64,000 nucleotides of DNA from Roseateles sp. XES5. GTDB taxonomy: Bacteria > Pseudomonadota > Alphaproteobacteria > Rhizobiales > Rhizobiaceae. Within the stretch, counting starts at the first letter, position 1, and every line of letters starts with the position of its first letter. Position numbers and translations under genes: made by a program. Below, piece after piece: positions 1 through 8,612 of the stretch. A model generated the notes under the pieces. The model did no database searches. It saw nothing but the letters and a program-made list of their open reading frames with translations, and was not told the origin of the DNA. The stretch is from the NCBI RefSeq assembly GCF_020535545.1, contig NZ_CP084754.1, positions 434,001 to 498,000 of the forward strand, written 5' to 3'.

Positions 1-51
1 TCGCAGCCGATGGCGCCGCACGCCCTGGCATCGGATCGGCGGGAGGTGGTC

Positions 52-1548
52 ATGCCGGACAACAACGCAGCAACGACAAACAACGACGAACGACTGCTGG
101 CGAGCCACGGCTACCGGCAGGAGCTGGATCGCGGCCTCAGCCTGTGGTCATCGTTTTCCGTGGGCTTTGCGACGATTTCACCGGTCGTCGGCATCTATTC
201 GGTGATGTCGCTCGGGGCCATCAGCATCGGCCCCTCCTGGGTCTGGATCGTTCCGCTGTGCCTCGCCCTGCAGTTCACCGTCGCCCTCGTCTATGCCGAA
301 CTCTCCTCGCAATACCCGCTTGCCGGCGGCTGCTACCAATGGGTCCGCCATCTCGTCGGCGACCGCCTGGCATGGTTCACCGGCTTTCTCTATCTCGCTT
401 CGGCGCTCGCCTCACTGACCACCGTGTCCTATCTCGGCGGTTTCTGGCTCGGTCTCTTCGTCACCGGATCGCCGCCCTCCGCCGATGCCCAGATCGTCTG
501 CGGCGCGGCGCTGCTGGCTCTCGGCCTCATCGTCAATCTGCTCGGCATCAATCCGCTCAAATATTTCGTCAATGCGGGCATCGTCGCCGAGGCAATCGCG
601 TCGATCGGCATCGGCGTCGTGCTCCTCCTCTTCTTCCGCAACCACTCCTTCGACATCCTGTTCACCAGCATGGGCGCCGAAGCGGCATCGGGCGGTTCCT
701 ATTTCAGCGGCTTCCTGACCGCGCTGGCCGTCGGCGGCTGGGCGTTCCTCGGCTTCGACGCCTGCTCGCAGATTTCCGAGGAGACGACCGATGCCCGGAT
801 TTCCGTTCCGCGCGCCATCATCCGTTCGATGCTGGTCGTCGGCGGCACCGTGATGCTCACCGCATTCGCCGTCACCCTGTCCTACAAGGATCCGGCCGCT
901 GTCATCAGCGGACAGATCATCGATCCCGTCACCCCCGCCGTGGTGGATGCGCTCGGCGCCTGGTCGGAACGGCCCTTCGTCGCGGTGGTTCTGGTCGCCT
1001 TCATCGCCTGCGTCGTTTCCGTGCAGACCTATATCGGCCGCGCTATCTTCGGCATGGCGCGGGACGGCATCCTGCCCGCCTCCGCGCTCCTGCGCCGCGT
1101 CGACCGTCGTAAGGTGCCGATGGCCGCCATGGTCTGCAGCACCCTGATTGCCAGCTTCGGCCTGGTGCTCGGCCTCAATGCCACGGCGGTCGGCACCTTG
1201 ATCGCCTTCGGCAGCGGCGGCTTCTTCTTCGTCTTCCTGATCGTCACGGCAAGCGCGCTGGTTGCTCGCCTCTCCGGCCGGTGGAACCCTGCGAAGGGCG
1301 TTTTCCAGCTTGGCCGCTGGAGCCTTCCCGTCAACGTCGTCGCCACGCTCTGGCTTGGCTTCGAGGCCGTCAACGTCGCCTGGCCGCGCGAACTGCTCGC
1401 GCCTCCCGGCGCTCCCTGGTTCCAGGTCTGGGCCGTCGTGCTGGTCTTCTCGGCGCTCTCCGCCTTCGGCCTGCTCTATCTCGCAATTGCCAAACCGCAC
1501 CGACGCATTCCGGGCGCCAGCAGTTTTTCGACGGCGCCCCTACCGTGA
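52..1548 (+). CDS. APC-superfamily amino acid/amine permease
   Basis: Inner-membrane secondary transporter of about 498 residues, the usual length for the amino acid-polyamine-organocation family. About twelve hydrophobic segments are visible. The N-terminal part carries the family's glycine-rich first helix region (GFATISPVVGIYSV) and, later, a GFDACSQISEET stretch typical of family helix 6. An in-frame ATG exists at 10, but the ATG at 52 is preceded by GGGAGGTGG at good spacing and is preferred. The next gene, an iron-containing alcohol dehydrogenase, follows 55 bp downstream on the same strand, so the pair may import and oxidise an amine- or alcohol-type substrate. That pathway idea is inference; the substrate cannot be read from sequence. 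Confidence 0.85.
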   Translation: MPDNNAATTNNDERLLASHGYRQELDRGLSLWSSFSVGFATISPVVGIYSVMSLGAISIGPSWVWIVPLCLALQFTVALVYAELSSQYPLAGGCYQWVRHLVGDRLAWFTGFLYLASALASLTTVSYLGGFWLGLFVTGSPPSADAQIVCGAALLALGLIVNLLGINPLKYFVNAGIVAEAIASIGIGVVLLLFFRNHSFDILFTSMGAEAASGGSYFSGFLTALAVGGWAFLGFDACSQISEETTDARISVPRAIIRSMLVVGGTVMLTAFAVTLSYKDPAAVISGQIIDPVTPAVVDALGAWSERPFVAVVLVAFIACVVSVQTYIGRAIFGMARDGILPASALLRRVDRRKVPMAAMVCSTLIASFGLVLGLNATAVGTLIAFGSGGFFFVFLIVTASALVARLSGRWNPAKGVFQLGRWSLPVNVVATLWLGFEAVNVAWPRELLAPPGAPWFQVWAVVLVFSALSAFGLLYLAIAKPHRRIPGASSFSTAPLP

Positions 1549-1603
1549 GGAAGCCTGCCGCCGGCGCCGCCCATCCACCCTCAAGCAATGTCCCGGAAAG
1601 ACC

Positions 1604-2782
1604 ATGAGCAATCTCCACTACTGGAACTACCCGACCGAAATCCTCTGCGGCAGCGGCGCCATCGAACAGGTGCCGCACCGCTGCCGGATATCCGGTGCAA
1701 GGCACCCCCTGCTGGTCACGGATTCCGGCCTCCTGGCGCTGCCGCCGCTGCGGCAGGTCCGCGACGGGCTCGACAAGGCCGGCATCCGCTATGGCCTGTT
1801 CCACGATCTCTCGGGCAACCCCACCTTCGAGGAAGCGCTTGCCGGCGCCGCAGTTTTTGCCGCCGGAGACCACGACCTCATCATCGCGGTCGGCGGCGGC
1901 AGCGCGATCGACGTGGCGAAGGGCATCGCCCTTGCGAGCCGCGATCCCCGCGGACTGGAGCGGTTCGAGTGGAGCCAGCTTATTGCCCATTATCCGACGC
2001 TGGCGGATTTCCCGCAACTCGGCCTGCCGCCTTTGCTCGTCATACCGACGACCGCGGGCACCGGTTCGGAGCTCGGCCGGGAAGCCGTGCTCACCGACAC
2101 GGCACGGGGCATCAAGAAGGTCGTCGGCCATCGGGAATTGCTGGCGGCCTGCGTCTTTCTCGATCCTGATATGACGACAGGCCTGCCGCCTGCCCTGACC
2201 GCCGCGACCGGCATGGATGCCCTGACGCACCATCTCGAATCGCTGTTCTCGCCGCTTCATCACCCGATGTCGGCGGGGATCGCCATGGAGGGTGTCCGAC
2301 TTGTGCACACCTATCTCGAACGCGCGGTCCGCGACGGCAACGACCTTGAAGCCCGCGAAGGCATGCTGGTCGCCTCGGCAAGCGCCGCCGTCGCGTTCCA
2401 GAAGGGTCTTGGCGGCGTGCACGCCCTCGCCCACCCCATCGGCGCGCGCCATCATCTTCACCACGGCCTGCTGAACGCGGTGTTGCTTCCCTACGTGATG
2501 GTCGTCAATCGCCCGGCCCTCGAAGAGACCACGGCCCGTATCGCACGCTCTATCGGTCTTCCGGGCGCGGGCTTCGACGGCCTCATGGCCTGGCTTCTGG
2601 AGCTGCGCGCGCGTATCGGCATTCCCGCCACGCTCGCCGATCTCGGCCTCGACAGCTCGGATGCGGAATGGGTGGGCGAGCAGGCGCTCGCCGACATATC
2701 CTCCTCCGAGACGAACGCCATGCCGCTGACCGCGTCCCAATATGCTTCGATCTATCGGGCGGCCGTGGCCGGCAGGCTCTAA
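1604..2782 (+). CDS. Iron-containing alcohol dehydrogenase
   Basis: A 392-residue group III (Fe-dependent) alcohol dehydrogenase that would oxidise an alcohol or reduce an aldehyde with NAD(P). The family signatures are clear: GGGSAIDVAKGIAL for nucleotide binding, TTAGTGSE, and the metal-ligand histidines in AMDALTHHLES-like and AHPIGARHHLHHG segments in the second half. The ATG at 1604 (MSNLHYWNYP) sits at the expected N-terminus; the in-frame extension upstream runs through the permease gene and is discarded. It probably forms an operon with the preceding permease and converges with the ABC transporter operon 28 bp away. The substrate is unknown; 4-hydroxybutyrate-type and other group III enzymes look alike at this level. 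Confidence 0.88.
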   Translation: MSNLHYWNYPTEILCGSGAIEQVPHRCRISGARHPLLVTDSGLLALPPLRQVRDGLDKAGIRYGLFHDLSGNPTFEEALAGAAVFAAGDHDLIIAVGGGSAIDVAKGIALASRDPRGLERFEWSQLIAHYPTLADFPQLGLPPLLVIPTTAGTGSELGREAVLTDTARGIKKVVGHRELLAACVFLDPDMTTGLPPALTAATGMDALTHHLESLFSPLHHPMSAGIAMEGVRLVHTYLERAVRDGNDLEAREGMLVASASAAVAFQKGLGGVHALAHPIGARHHLHHGLLNAVLLPYVMVVNRPALEETTARIARSIGLPGAGFDGLMAWLLELRARIGIPATLADLGLDSSDAEWVGEQALADISSSETNAMPLTASQYASIYRAAVAGRL

Positions 2783-2810
2783 TCGCGACAATCGGGATAC
2801 GGGAGGACGA

Positions 2811-3617
2811 TCACGCGGAGCGGATCCCGCCCCTGCCGTCGAACGGGCCGTCGCGATCGGCCTGTCCCGCGACGAGGTCGAAGCACTCCCGTTTCAGGGC
2901 GACGATGTGGGGATCGTTGCGGCGGCGGGGACGAGGGATATCGACATCGATCACCGAGCGTATGCGGCCGGGATTAGCCTCCAGCACGATCACCCGGTCG
3001 CCCAGATAGAGCGCCTCCTCGATGTCGTGCGTCACCACGACGACAGAGAGGACGCGGTGCTGCCAGATGCGCAGCAACTCGTCCTGCAGGCGAAGGCGCA
3101 GAAGAGAGTCGAGCGCCCCAAAGGGTTCGTCCATCAGCAGGATTTCCGGTTCCGACACCAGCGCCCGCGCAATCGCCGCGCGTTGCGCCATGCCGCCCGA
3201 GAGCTGCTTCGGATAGGCGTCGATGAAATCGGAGAGGCCGACGAGATCCACATAGTGCCTGATGCGGTCGCGCTTTTCGGCGCGGGGCAGCTTTGCCCGG
3301 TCGAGCGCGAGGCCGACATTCTCCGCCACGGTAAGCCAGGGAAAGAGACGATGATCCTGAAACACCATCGAAATGCGCCGCGCCGGATCGGCCCCGCCCT
3401 CGCCCGCCACCGCGATGCGGCCTGAATAGTCGCGATCAAGCCCAACGATGAGGCGCAGCAGCGTCGACTTCCCGCAGCCCGACGCGCCGAGCACGCCGAC
3501 GATCTCTCCCTTGCCCACCTCGAAGCTGACGTCGTGCAGCACCTCGCGCGGGGCGCCGTTGAAACGGAATATCTTGCCGACACGGTCGATGGTCAGGGAA
3601 GCGGCGGGTGCGGTCAT
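2811..3617 (-). CDS. ABC transporter ATP-binding protein, NitT/TauT (SsuB/TauB) type
   Basis: A 268-residue cytoplasmic ATPase of a nitrate/sulfonate/taurine-type importer. It shows Walker A GASGCGKSTLL, the Q-loop, signature LSGGMAQRAAIARAL, Walker B ILLMDEPFGALD and the switch histidine VVVTHDIEEAL. A longer in-frame ORF extends upstream, but the ATG at 3617 (MTAPAASLTIDRV) gives the canonical length. It is the last gene of a six-gene minus-strand operon starting near 8269: flavoprotein, ferredoxin, binding protein, two permeases and this ATPase. The cargo is probably an organosulfur or aromatic anion by family, not demonstrated. Confidence 0.88.
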   Translation of the reverse strand: MTAPAASLTIDRVGKIFRFNGAPREVLHDVSFEVGKGEIVGVLGASGCGKSTLLRLIVGLDRDYSGRIAVAGEGGADPARRISMVFQDHRLFPWLTVAENVGLALDRAKLPRAEKRDRIRHYVDLVGLSDFIDAYPKQLSGGMAQRAAIARALVSEPEILLMDEPFGALDSLLRLRLQDELLRIWQHRVLSVVVVTHDIEEALYLGDRVIVLEANPGRIRSVIDVDIPRPRRRNDPHIVALKRECFDLVAGQADRDGPFDGRGGIRSA

Positions 3618-3621
3618 GGTT

Positions 3622-4398
3622 TCAGTCCTTGGTCCAGGGCGACAGACGGGCGGCGAGACGGCGGCAGGCGCGGTGCAGCGCGACGCCGCCGGCAGCGAGC
3701 GCGAGAACGCCGACGAGCACGATATCCATGCGGAACTGATCGCGGGCGCTGGCGATGTAGCTGCCGAGGCCACGGCCGTTGCCGATGGCATATTCGGCGC
3801 CGATCGTGCCGATCCAGGCGGAGAGAGCGGCGATCTGGATGCCGATGGCGATGTTCGGCAGCGCCGCGGGGAAATGGAGTTGCAGCAGCCGCGTGCGGCG
3901 CGACAGGCCGAGCGTTGCCGCAGCTTCCTTCAGGGCGACGGGCGTCGCCCGCATGCCCTGCTCCGCCGCGAGAAACAGCGGGAAGAAGGTCGAGAGCGCC
4001 GTGAAGACCAGTTTCGTCGTTTCTCCGTTGCCGAACCAGGCGGTGAACAGCGGAATCCAGGCGAAGACGGCGATCTGGCGCAGGGAATGCACGGTCGGCG
4101 CAAGGGAGAGCGCGGCAACCCGCAGCAGCCCGCAGGCCGTCCCAAGGGCAAGGCCGAGCACGGCACCGACGATCCCGCCGGCAAAGACGCGAAGCAGGCT
4201 GGCGCCGAGCGCCGCCCAGATCTCCCGCCCGTCGGGATCGGCGAAGGGCGCGCTCAAAACCGAAAGCGGCGAGATGAAAAGCGGACTCTCCACCACGTGG
4301 CCAAGGGCAAGACCGCTCCAGAGAGCGAAGAGGCCGAGGGGAAGCCATGCTCCCTTCGGCACGACGGACAGCGGCCGGAAGTATCCGGGATCAGCCAT
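3622..4398 (-). CDS. ABC transporter permease, SsuC/TauC-like (second copy)
   Basis: A 258-residue inner-membrane permease with about six hydrophobic segments and the cytoplasmic EAA-type loop (ALKEAAATLGLSRRTRLLQLHFPAALPNIAIG). The ATG at 4398 (MADPGYF) overlaps the 3' end of the upstream permease by 8 bp, a sign of translational coupling; the longer ORF start at 4473 would overlap much further. Two different permeases in one operon imply a heterodimeric channel. The next gene is the ATPase, 4 bp away. Confidence 0.85.
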   Translation of the reverse strand: MADPGYFRPLSVVPKGAWLPLGLFALWSGLALGHVVESPLFISPLSVLSAPFADPDGREIWAALGASLLRVFAGGIVGAVLGLALGTACGLLRVAALSLAPTVHSLRQIAVFAWIPLFTAWFGNGETTKLVFTALSTFFPLFLAAEQGMRATPVALKEAAATLGLSRRTRLLQLHFPAALPNIAIGIQIAALSAWIGTIGAEYAIGNGRGLGSYIASARDQFRMDIVLVGVLALAAGGVALHRACRRLAARLSPWTKD

Positions 4399-5254
4399 GG
4401 CGCCCCTCCCCCGCAAAATGCCTTTCGAGACGGCGCAGCGCGAGGTCGAGCGTAAAACCGGCCGCACCGACAACGATCATGCCGACGATGACGATATCAA
4501 GCTGGAAGAGGGTGCGACCCCAGACCATCATGTAGCCGATGCCATCGGTCCCGGCGAGCATTTCGACGACGATCAGCGAGACGAAGGCCTGCGCGGTGGA
4601 CAGGCGAAGCCCCGTGAAGAAGAAGGGCGCAATGGCCGGGAGAGTGAGCTTCAGGAACCGGGTCGCCGGCTTGAGATCCAGCACATCCGCGACGTCCTTC
4701 AGGCGCGGCGGTATGGTGCGCACGCCCTCTGCAATGCTGATGGCCATGGGCACGAAGCAGGCCTTCGCCAGGATGACGGTCTTCAGCGATTCCTCGATAC
4801 CGAGGAGGAGGATGAGGATGGGCAGCCAGCCGAGCGAGGGAACGGTGGCAATCGCCCGGAAGGTCGGGCCGAGATAAGCATCGGCCTGCCTTGAGAAGCC
4901 GATGACGAGGCCGAAGACAAAGCCGAGCGTCGCACCGAAAAGAAGGCCCCTGGCGATGCGGACGACGCTGACCGCGATACTCGCCGCAATCTCGCCGCTG
5001 CCGGAAAGATCGAGAAAGGTCTGGAACACCCAGGCGGGCGGCGGAAGCACCTGCGGCGAAACCCACTGCCGCGCGGCGGCGATCTGCCAGAGCAGGCCGA
5101 TGGCGGCCGGAAGCGCAAGCGCCAGCGCCACCTGCCCCGAAACCCGTGCGCCGCGGCCCGCCCATCGGTCGAGCCGGGCGAGGATGGCGGCCGGCGCCGC
5201 CACTCCTTTCGAGGCGGCACCCGCATCGCCGGGCTGGAATTCGATCGATGCCAT
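4391..5254 (-). CDS. ABC transporter permease, SsuC/TauC-like (first copy)
   Basis: A 287-residue inner-membrane permease of the BPD_transp_1 family. It has a cytosolic N-terminus of about 35 residues, then roughly six membrane segments, and an EAA loop (AEGVRTIPPRLKDVADVLDL). It lies 15 bp downstream of the binding-protein gene and overlaps the next permease by 8 bp. It should pair with that second permease and the ATPase at 2811-3617 to form the importer. Confidence 0.86.
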   Translation of the reverse strand: MASIEFQPGDAGAASKGVAAPAAILARLDRWAGRGARVSGQVALALALPAAIGLLWQIAAARQWVSPQVLPPPAWVFQTFLDLSGSGEIAASIAVSVVRIARGLLFGATLGFVFGLVIGFSRQADAYLGPTFRAIATVPSLGWLPILILLLGIEESLKTVILAKACFVPMAISIAEGVRTIPPRLKDVADVLDLKPATRFLKLTLPAIAPFFFTGLRLSTAQAFVSLIVVEMLAGTDGIGYMMVWGRTLFQLDIVIVGMIVVGAAGFTLDLALRRLERHFAGEGRHG

Positions 5255-5269
5255 CCGCCTCTCTCCGTC

Positions 5270-6325
5270 TTACTTCTTGTCCGCGCCGGCCGCGTCGCGG
5301 TCGGCCCAGAACCCGTCCAGCTCCTGATCGGCAATGGCCTTCTCGACATAGGAAGCGTCCGCCCAGGTGGCGAGGTCGACATCGCGGCGCGTCAGCTTCT
5401 GCTCCTTGTTGAAGGCAAGGCCGCTTTCGTAGCGGGCCGTGAAGAAAGCATCGAGGCGGGGATTGTATTTGCCCTTCAGCGCCGTGCCCTCGTTCGCCTT
5501 CGTGATGACGTCGACGGGCGTACCGGCGCGCGACCAGATCTGGAAGACCTCGTCGCGGTTCTTCTCGTCCGACACCCAAGTCGCGGCCCGCACAAAGCCG
5601 TTGACGACCTTCTGCGTCGCCTCCGGGTAAGCCTTGCGGAAGGCGTCGGTGACGAGGAACGCGCCGAAGCCGTCACCGCTCGCCCCAGCGGCCGATGACT
5701 TGTAGAAGACCTTGGCGAGACCCTTCTTTTCCAGCGGCAGCAGGAAGTCCGCGCCGAACACCGCATCCACACTCTTGGCGGCGATCGCGGCGAGCTGGTC
5801 GGCGTTCTTAAGGTCGACGATCGTCACGTCGGCTTCGGAAAGGCCGGCATTCTTCAGCGCCTGGATCAGGGCCCAGTGGATGATCGTCGCCTTCTGGATG
5901 GCGATGCGTTTGCCCTTGAGGTCGGCGACCGACTTGATCTCCACATCCGGGCGCGCGGCGCCGAAGATCGTGGTTCCGCCATAGGACGCGACGATCACCG
6001 TATCGAGGCCGTTCGCCTTGCCGATGATGTTCGGCACCGCGCCATAGGCGGCGAAATCGAGCTGCCCGTTGGAGAGCGCCTCGTTGATCGCCGGGCCCGT
6101 GCCGGTGAAATAGGTGAACTCCACCTTGGTGGGCGTGCCCTTGAATTCGTCGGCGATGAACCCTTTCGCATCGGCGACAGCCAGGAGGCCGACGCCGAAG
6201 GGCGTGCCGAAGCCGAAGCCGACATCGCCGAAGCGGATGGCTTCCGGGGCGTCCTCGGCCCTCAGCGGCGCTGCGGCGAGAAGGACGGTCGCGGCGACGA
6301 CGAGGGAAGTCAGGAACTTGCGCAT
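5270..6325 (-). CDS. ABC transporter substrate-binding protein, NitT/TauT family
   Basis: A 351-residue periplasmic solute-binding protein. The ATG at 6325 begins a clear Sec signal peptide (MRKFLTSLVVAATVLLAAAP, cleavage near AEDAPEA). The mature part has features of SsuA/TauA/NMT1-like proteins: GTGPAINEALSNGQLDFAAYG, DLKGKRIAIQKATIIHWAL and a KNADQLAAIAAKSVDAVFG lobe. The in-frame upstream extension is low-complexity shadow coding. It follows the ferredoxin gene by 28 bp. Coupling of a binding protein to a flavoprotein/ferredoxin pair suggests that the imported compound is reduced or oxidised by them (inference). Confidence 0.88.
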   Translation of the reverse strand: MRKFLTSLVVAATVLLAAAPLRAEDAPEAIRFGDVGFGFGTPFGVGLLAVADAKGFIADEFKGTPTKVEFTYFTGTGPAINEALSNGQLDFAAYGAVPNIIGKANGLDTVIVASYGGTTIFGAARPDVEIKSVADLKGKRIAIQKATIIHWALIQALKNAGLSEADVTIVDLKNADQLAAIAAKSVDAVFGADFLLPLEKKGLAKVFYKSSAAGASGDGFGAFLVTDAFRKAYPEATQKVVNGFVRAATWVSDEKNRDEVFQIWSRAGTPVDVITKANEGTALKGKYNPRLDAFFTARYESGLAFNKEQKLTRRDVDLATWADASYVEKAIADQELDGFWADRDAAGADKK

Positions 6326-6353
6326 GTATGTCTCCAGTCTGGGAAGGATGGTG

Positions 6354-6692
6354 TCAGGGGATGATCGAGCCGTTCTCGAAAATCCGGTAGCTGAGGTCGC
6401 CGCCGGTGCCGCGCGGCTTGGCGTTCTTCCAGCCCATCTCGCGGCGGAAGCTGCCGAGAAGGCCGCGCTCGGCAAGCTCGGCCTCCGGCCGGCCTTCGAC
6501 GGCGTCGGCGAGCGGTGAGACATAGAGCGCATCGGTCGGACAGAAGAGCTCGCAGAGGAAGCAGGTCTGGCAGTCCCCCTGCCGCGCGATGACGGGAATG
6601 CCGTCCGCCACCGCGTCGAACACGTTGTCGGGGCAGGCCTCGACGCACAGGTCACATTTGACGCAGCGCTCGGCGCTGACGATTTCGATCAT
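6354..6692 (-). CDS. 2[4Fe-4S] ferredoxin (AprB-like partner)
   Basis: A 112-residue iron-sulfur protein with two cluster motifs near the N-terminus: CVKCDLCVEACP (about residues 10-21) and CQTCFLCELFCP (about 42-53). A C-terminal tail of about 50 residues lacks cysteines and could wrap around a partner, as the AprB tail does around AprA. Its ATG overlaps the stop of the upstream flavoprotein gene by 4 bp (ATGA), so the two are almost certainly co-translated subunits. Electron transfer to or from the flavoprotein FAD is the likely role. Confidence 0.85.
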   Translation of the reverse strand: MIEIVSAERCVKCDLCVEACPDNVFDAVADGIPVIARQGDCQTCFLCELFCPTDALYVSPLADAVEGRPEAELAERGLLGSFRREMGWKNAKPRGTGGDLSYRIFENGSIIP

Positions 6693-8269
6693 GATGCGAT
6701 GCTTTCTTTCTGCAATTCGGGTTCGTAGACCGCCCAGGGCGTGTCGAGCCCCCCGCTCTCGATGCGAACGGCGAGCGTCGGATCGGTCTCGGCGAAGTCG
6801 GTGCGACGGTGGACGCCGCGGGTCTCGCGGCGCAGAAGCGCGCTTTCCGTCACCCAGCGGGCGGTCGCGATCAGGGCCTCGGCTTCGCGAATGCGCGCGG
6901 CGTCGTGGCCGGTGCCGGCGCGGCGCCAGGTCTCGTCCTGCCAGAGGCTTTCGAGAACCGCCCTGTTGCCGGCGAGGCTTTCGCCGCTCCGGAAGAAGCC
7001 CTTTTCAAGTGGGAGTGTTTCGCCCCTGATGCGGTCGATGACGGCGCGGATCTCCACCTCCCGGCCGGGGCCTTCTATGACGGGCTGGCGCTGGCGCGCG
7101 GACCGCACCCGCCGCGTTGCATGGTGGGCGCCGAGCCGTCTTGCGAAACCCGCCGCGCCTTCGCCGGCCCACGATCCCGTGGCGAGCGCCCAGGCCGCAT
7201 TCGGGCCGCCGCCGCCGCTCGTGGCGCCCGCCATGGCCTGGCGGGTGGCGGCATCGCCCGCCGCGAAAAGGCCGCGTATGCCGGTCGCCGTATGGTCGTC
7301 GATGACGATGCCGCCCGTGCCCCGCACGGTCCCCTCATGGCGCAGGGTGATTTCGAACCGGTCGCGGAACGGATCGATGCCCATCCGGTCGAACGGCGCG
7401 AAGATGTTGGGCTGGCCCTTGCGGAAGCCCTGCTGAAGACGCTCGGACGCCTTGTCGAGCACCGCATAGACCGGCCCATCCAGGAGGTTGCGGGCGACAT
7501 TCTGGCGGTCGCCCGGCAGATGGATTTCGTTGCCGGCGGCATCGGAGAACGTGCCCCAGAAATAGACCACGCCCTTGGTGACGCTGGAAAAGACCGGCGA
7601 TATGCCGTACTGGCCGGAAAATTCCATGCCTGACAGCGTCGCCCCTGCCTCCGCGGCCATCAGATAGCTATCGCCCGTCAGGTTGTTGGTGCCGAGCCCG
7701 CCGCTGAGAAAGGCGCAGCCGCCTGCAGCAATGACGACGGCCCCGGCGCGGATTTCCACGTCCTCGCCGGACCGGCGGCGTCTCGCCCTGAGGCCCGCGA
7801 CCGCGCCGTCATCGGCAAGAAGCAGTTCCTCGACCGGCGTGTGATCGACGATACGCACACCGGCCTTGATCAGGCGCTGGCGCATGAAGCGCAGGAAATC
7901 CGGGCCGCGCAGCATGCCGCGATAGGGACGTCCGTCCTCGTAGGTCGGGAAATCGTAGCCCCAGGCGGCGAACGCATCGAGATTGGCGCGCGCCTGGTCG
8001 AGAACGTCCTCCACCACGGACCGGCGCACGAAGCCGAGCCCACGATTGACGCGCTGCGCCACGGTCGCTTCACGCTCCTTCGTGCCGCGCAGGGTATCGC
8101 TGATCGTGTTGTTGCCCGCCGCCATCGCGCCGCTGGTGCCGACATAGCCCTTGTCGATGAGGATGACGGAGGCGCCGGCCTGATGCGCGTTCCAGGCCGC
8201 AAGGCAGCCCGCCGGACCACCGCCGATGACGGCAACGTCGACCGTTGCCGTTGAAGAATGACGCATCAT
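6689..8269 (-). CDS. FAD-dependent oxidoreductase, fumarate reductase / AprA-like flavoprotein
   Basis: About 526 residues. An N-terminal dinucleotide-binding fold (VAVIGGGPAGCLAAWNAHQAG) precedes a capping domain and a C-terminal FAD segment (GIRGLFAAGDAA, then a glycine-rich GGGGPNAAWALATG loop). This is the FAD_binding_2 family that includes fumarate reductase, L-aspartate oxidase and adenylylsulfate reductase alpha. The tight pairing with a small ferredoxin most resembles AprAB-type architecture, but I cannot claim APS reduction. The start is uncertain: ATGs at 8269 and 8266 both give MRHSSTATVDV, and a TTA-rich leader precedes them. First gene of the six-gene operon. Confidence 0.83.
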   Translation of the reverse strand: MMRHSSTATVDVAVIGGGPAGCLAAWNAHQAGASVILIDKGYVGTSGAMAAGNNTISDTLRGTKEREATVAQRVNRGLGFVRRSVVEDVLDQARANLDAFAAWGYDFPTYEDGRPYRGMLRGPDFLRFMRQRLIKAGVRIVDHTPVEELLLADDGAVAGLRARRRRSGEDVEIRAGAVVIAAGGCAFLSGGLGTNNLTGDSYLMAAEAGATLSGMEFSGQYGISPVFSSVTKGVVYFWGTFSDAAGNEIHLPGDRQNVARNLLDGPVYAVLDKASERLQQGFRKGQPNIFAPFDRMGIDPFRDRFEITLRHEGTVRGTGGIVIDDHTATGIRGLFAAGDAATRQAMAGATSGGGGPNAAWALATGSWAGEGAAGFARRLGAHHATRRVRSARQRQPVIEGPGREVEIRAVIDRIRGETLPLEKGFFRSGESLAGNRAVLESLWQDETWRRAGTGHDAARIREAEALIATARWVTESALLRRETRGVHRRTDFAETDPTLAVRIESGGLDTPWAVYEPELQKESIAS

Positions 8270-8612
8270 TTCGCACATCCACAGCCGCATTAATTACATA
8301 AAAACTATGGATTAAATGCATCTAGAACGAGGAACGAATTCCCAATTTGTCCCGCGGTTGGAACAAAAAATTCCGACGAAGGCGCTTCTGGAGTTACCCC
8401 GCATTTTCGCTGCGAGCCCAAGGATGCGCCGCCCACTCCACGGCCACGGCTATTCCATGAACGTCGAAACGAAGCCGCAGTTTCACCGTGTCGGCAGAGG
8501 CAGACCGCCTGCTGTCGGCGTGCTATAGAACCACGCGCGGCAGGCAGACGGGGCCTTTCAGCAAGCCTCTCCGACCTGCCCGTTCCGTCCTGATTTCGTG
8601 GAGACAATCGGC
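8270..8612. promoter_or_regulatory. Divergent intergenic region upstream of flavoprotein operon and ureohydrolase
   Basis: A stretch of 343 bp without a credible gene. The first 100 bp beside the flavoprotein gene is AT-rich and probably holds that operon's promoter. Two GGAA...TTCC inverted motifs sit close together here (GGAACGAATTCC near 8330-8342 and GGAACAAAAAATTCC near 8358-8373). They may be operator half-site pairs, but I know no regulator for them. The remainder is GC-rich with no hairpin I would call. Confidence 0.35.

Noticed and set aside
1370..2791. A 473-codon minus-strand frame over the alcohol dehydrogenase
   Set aside because: Shadow of a gene with clear Fe-ADH motifs; no ribosome site or recognisable domain.
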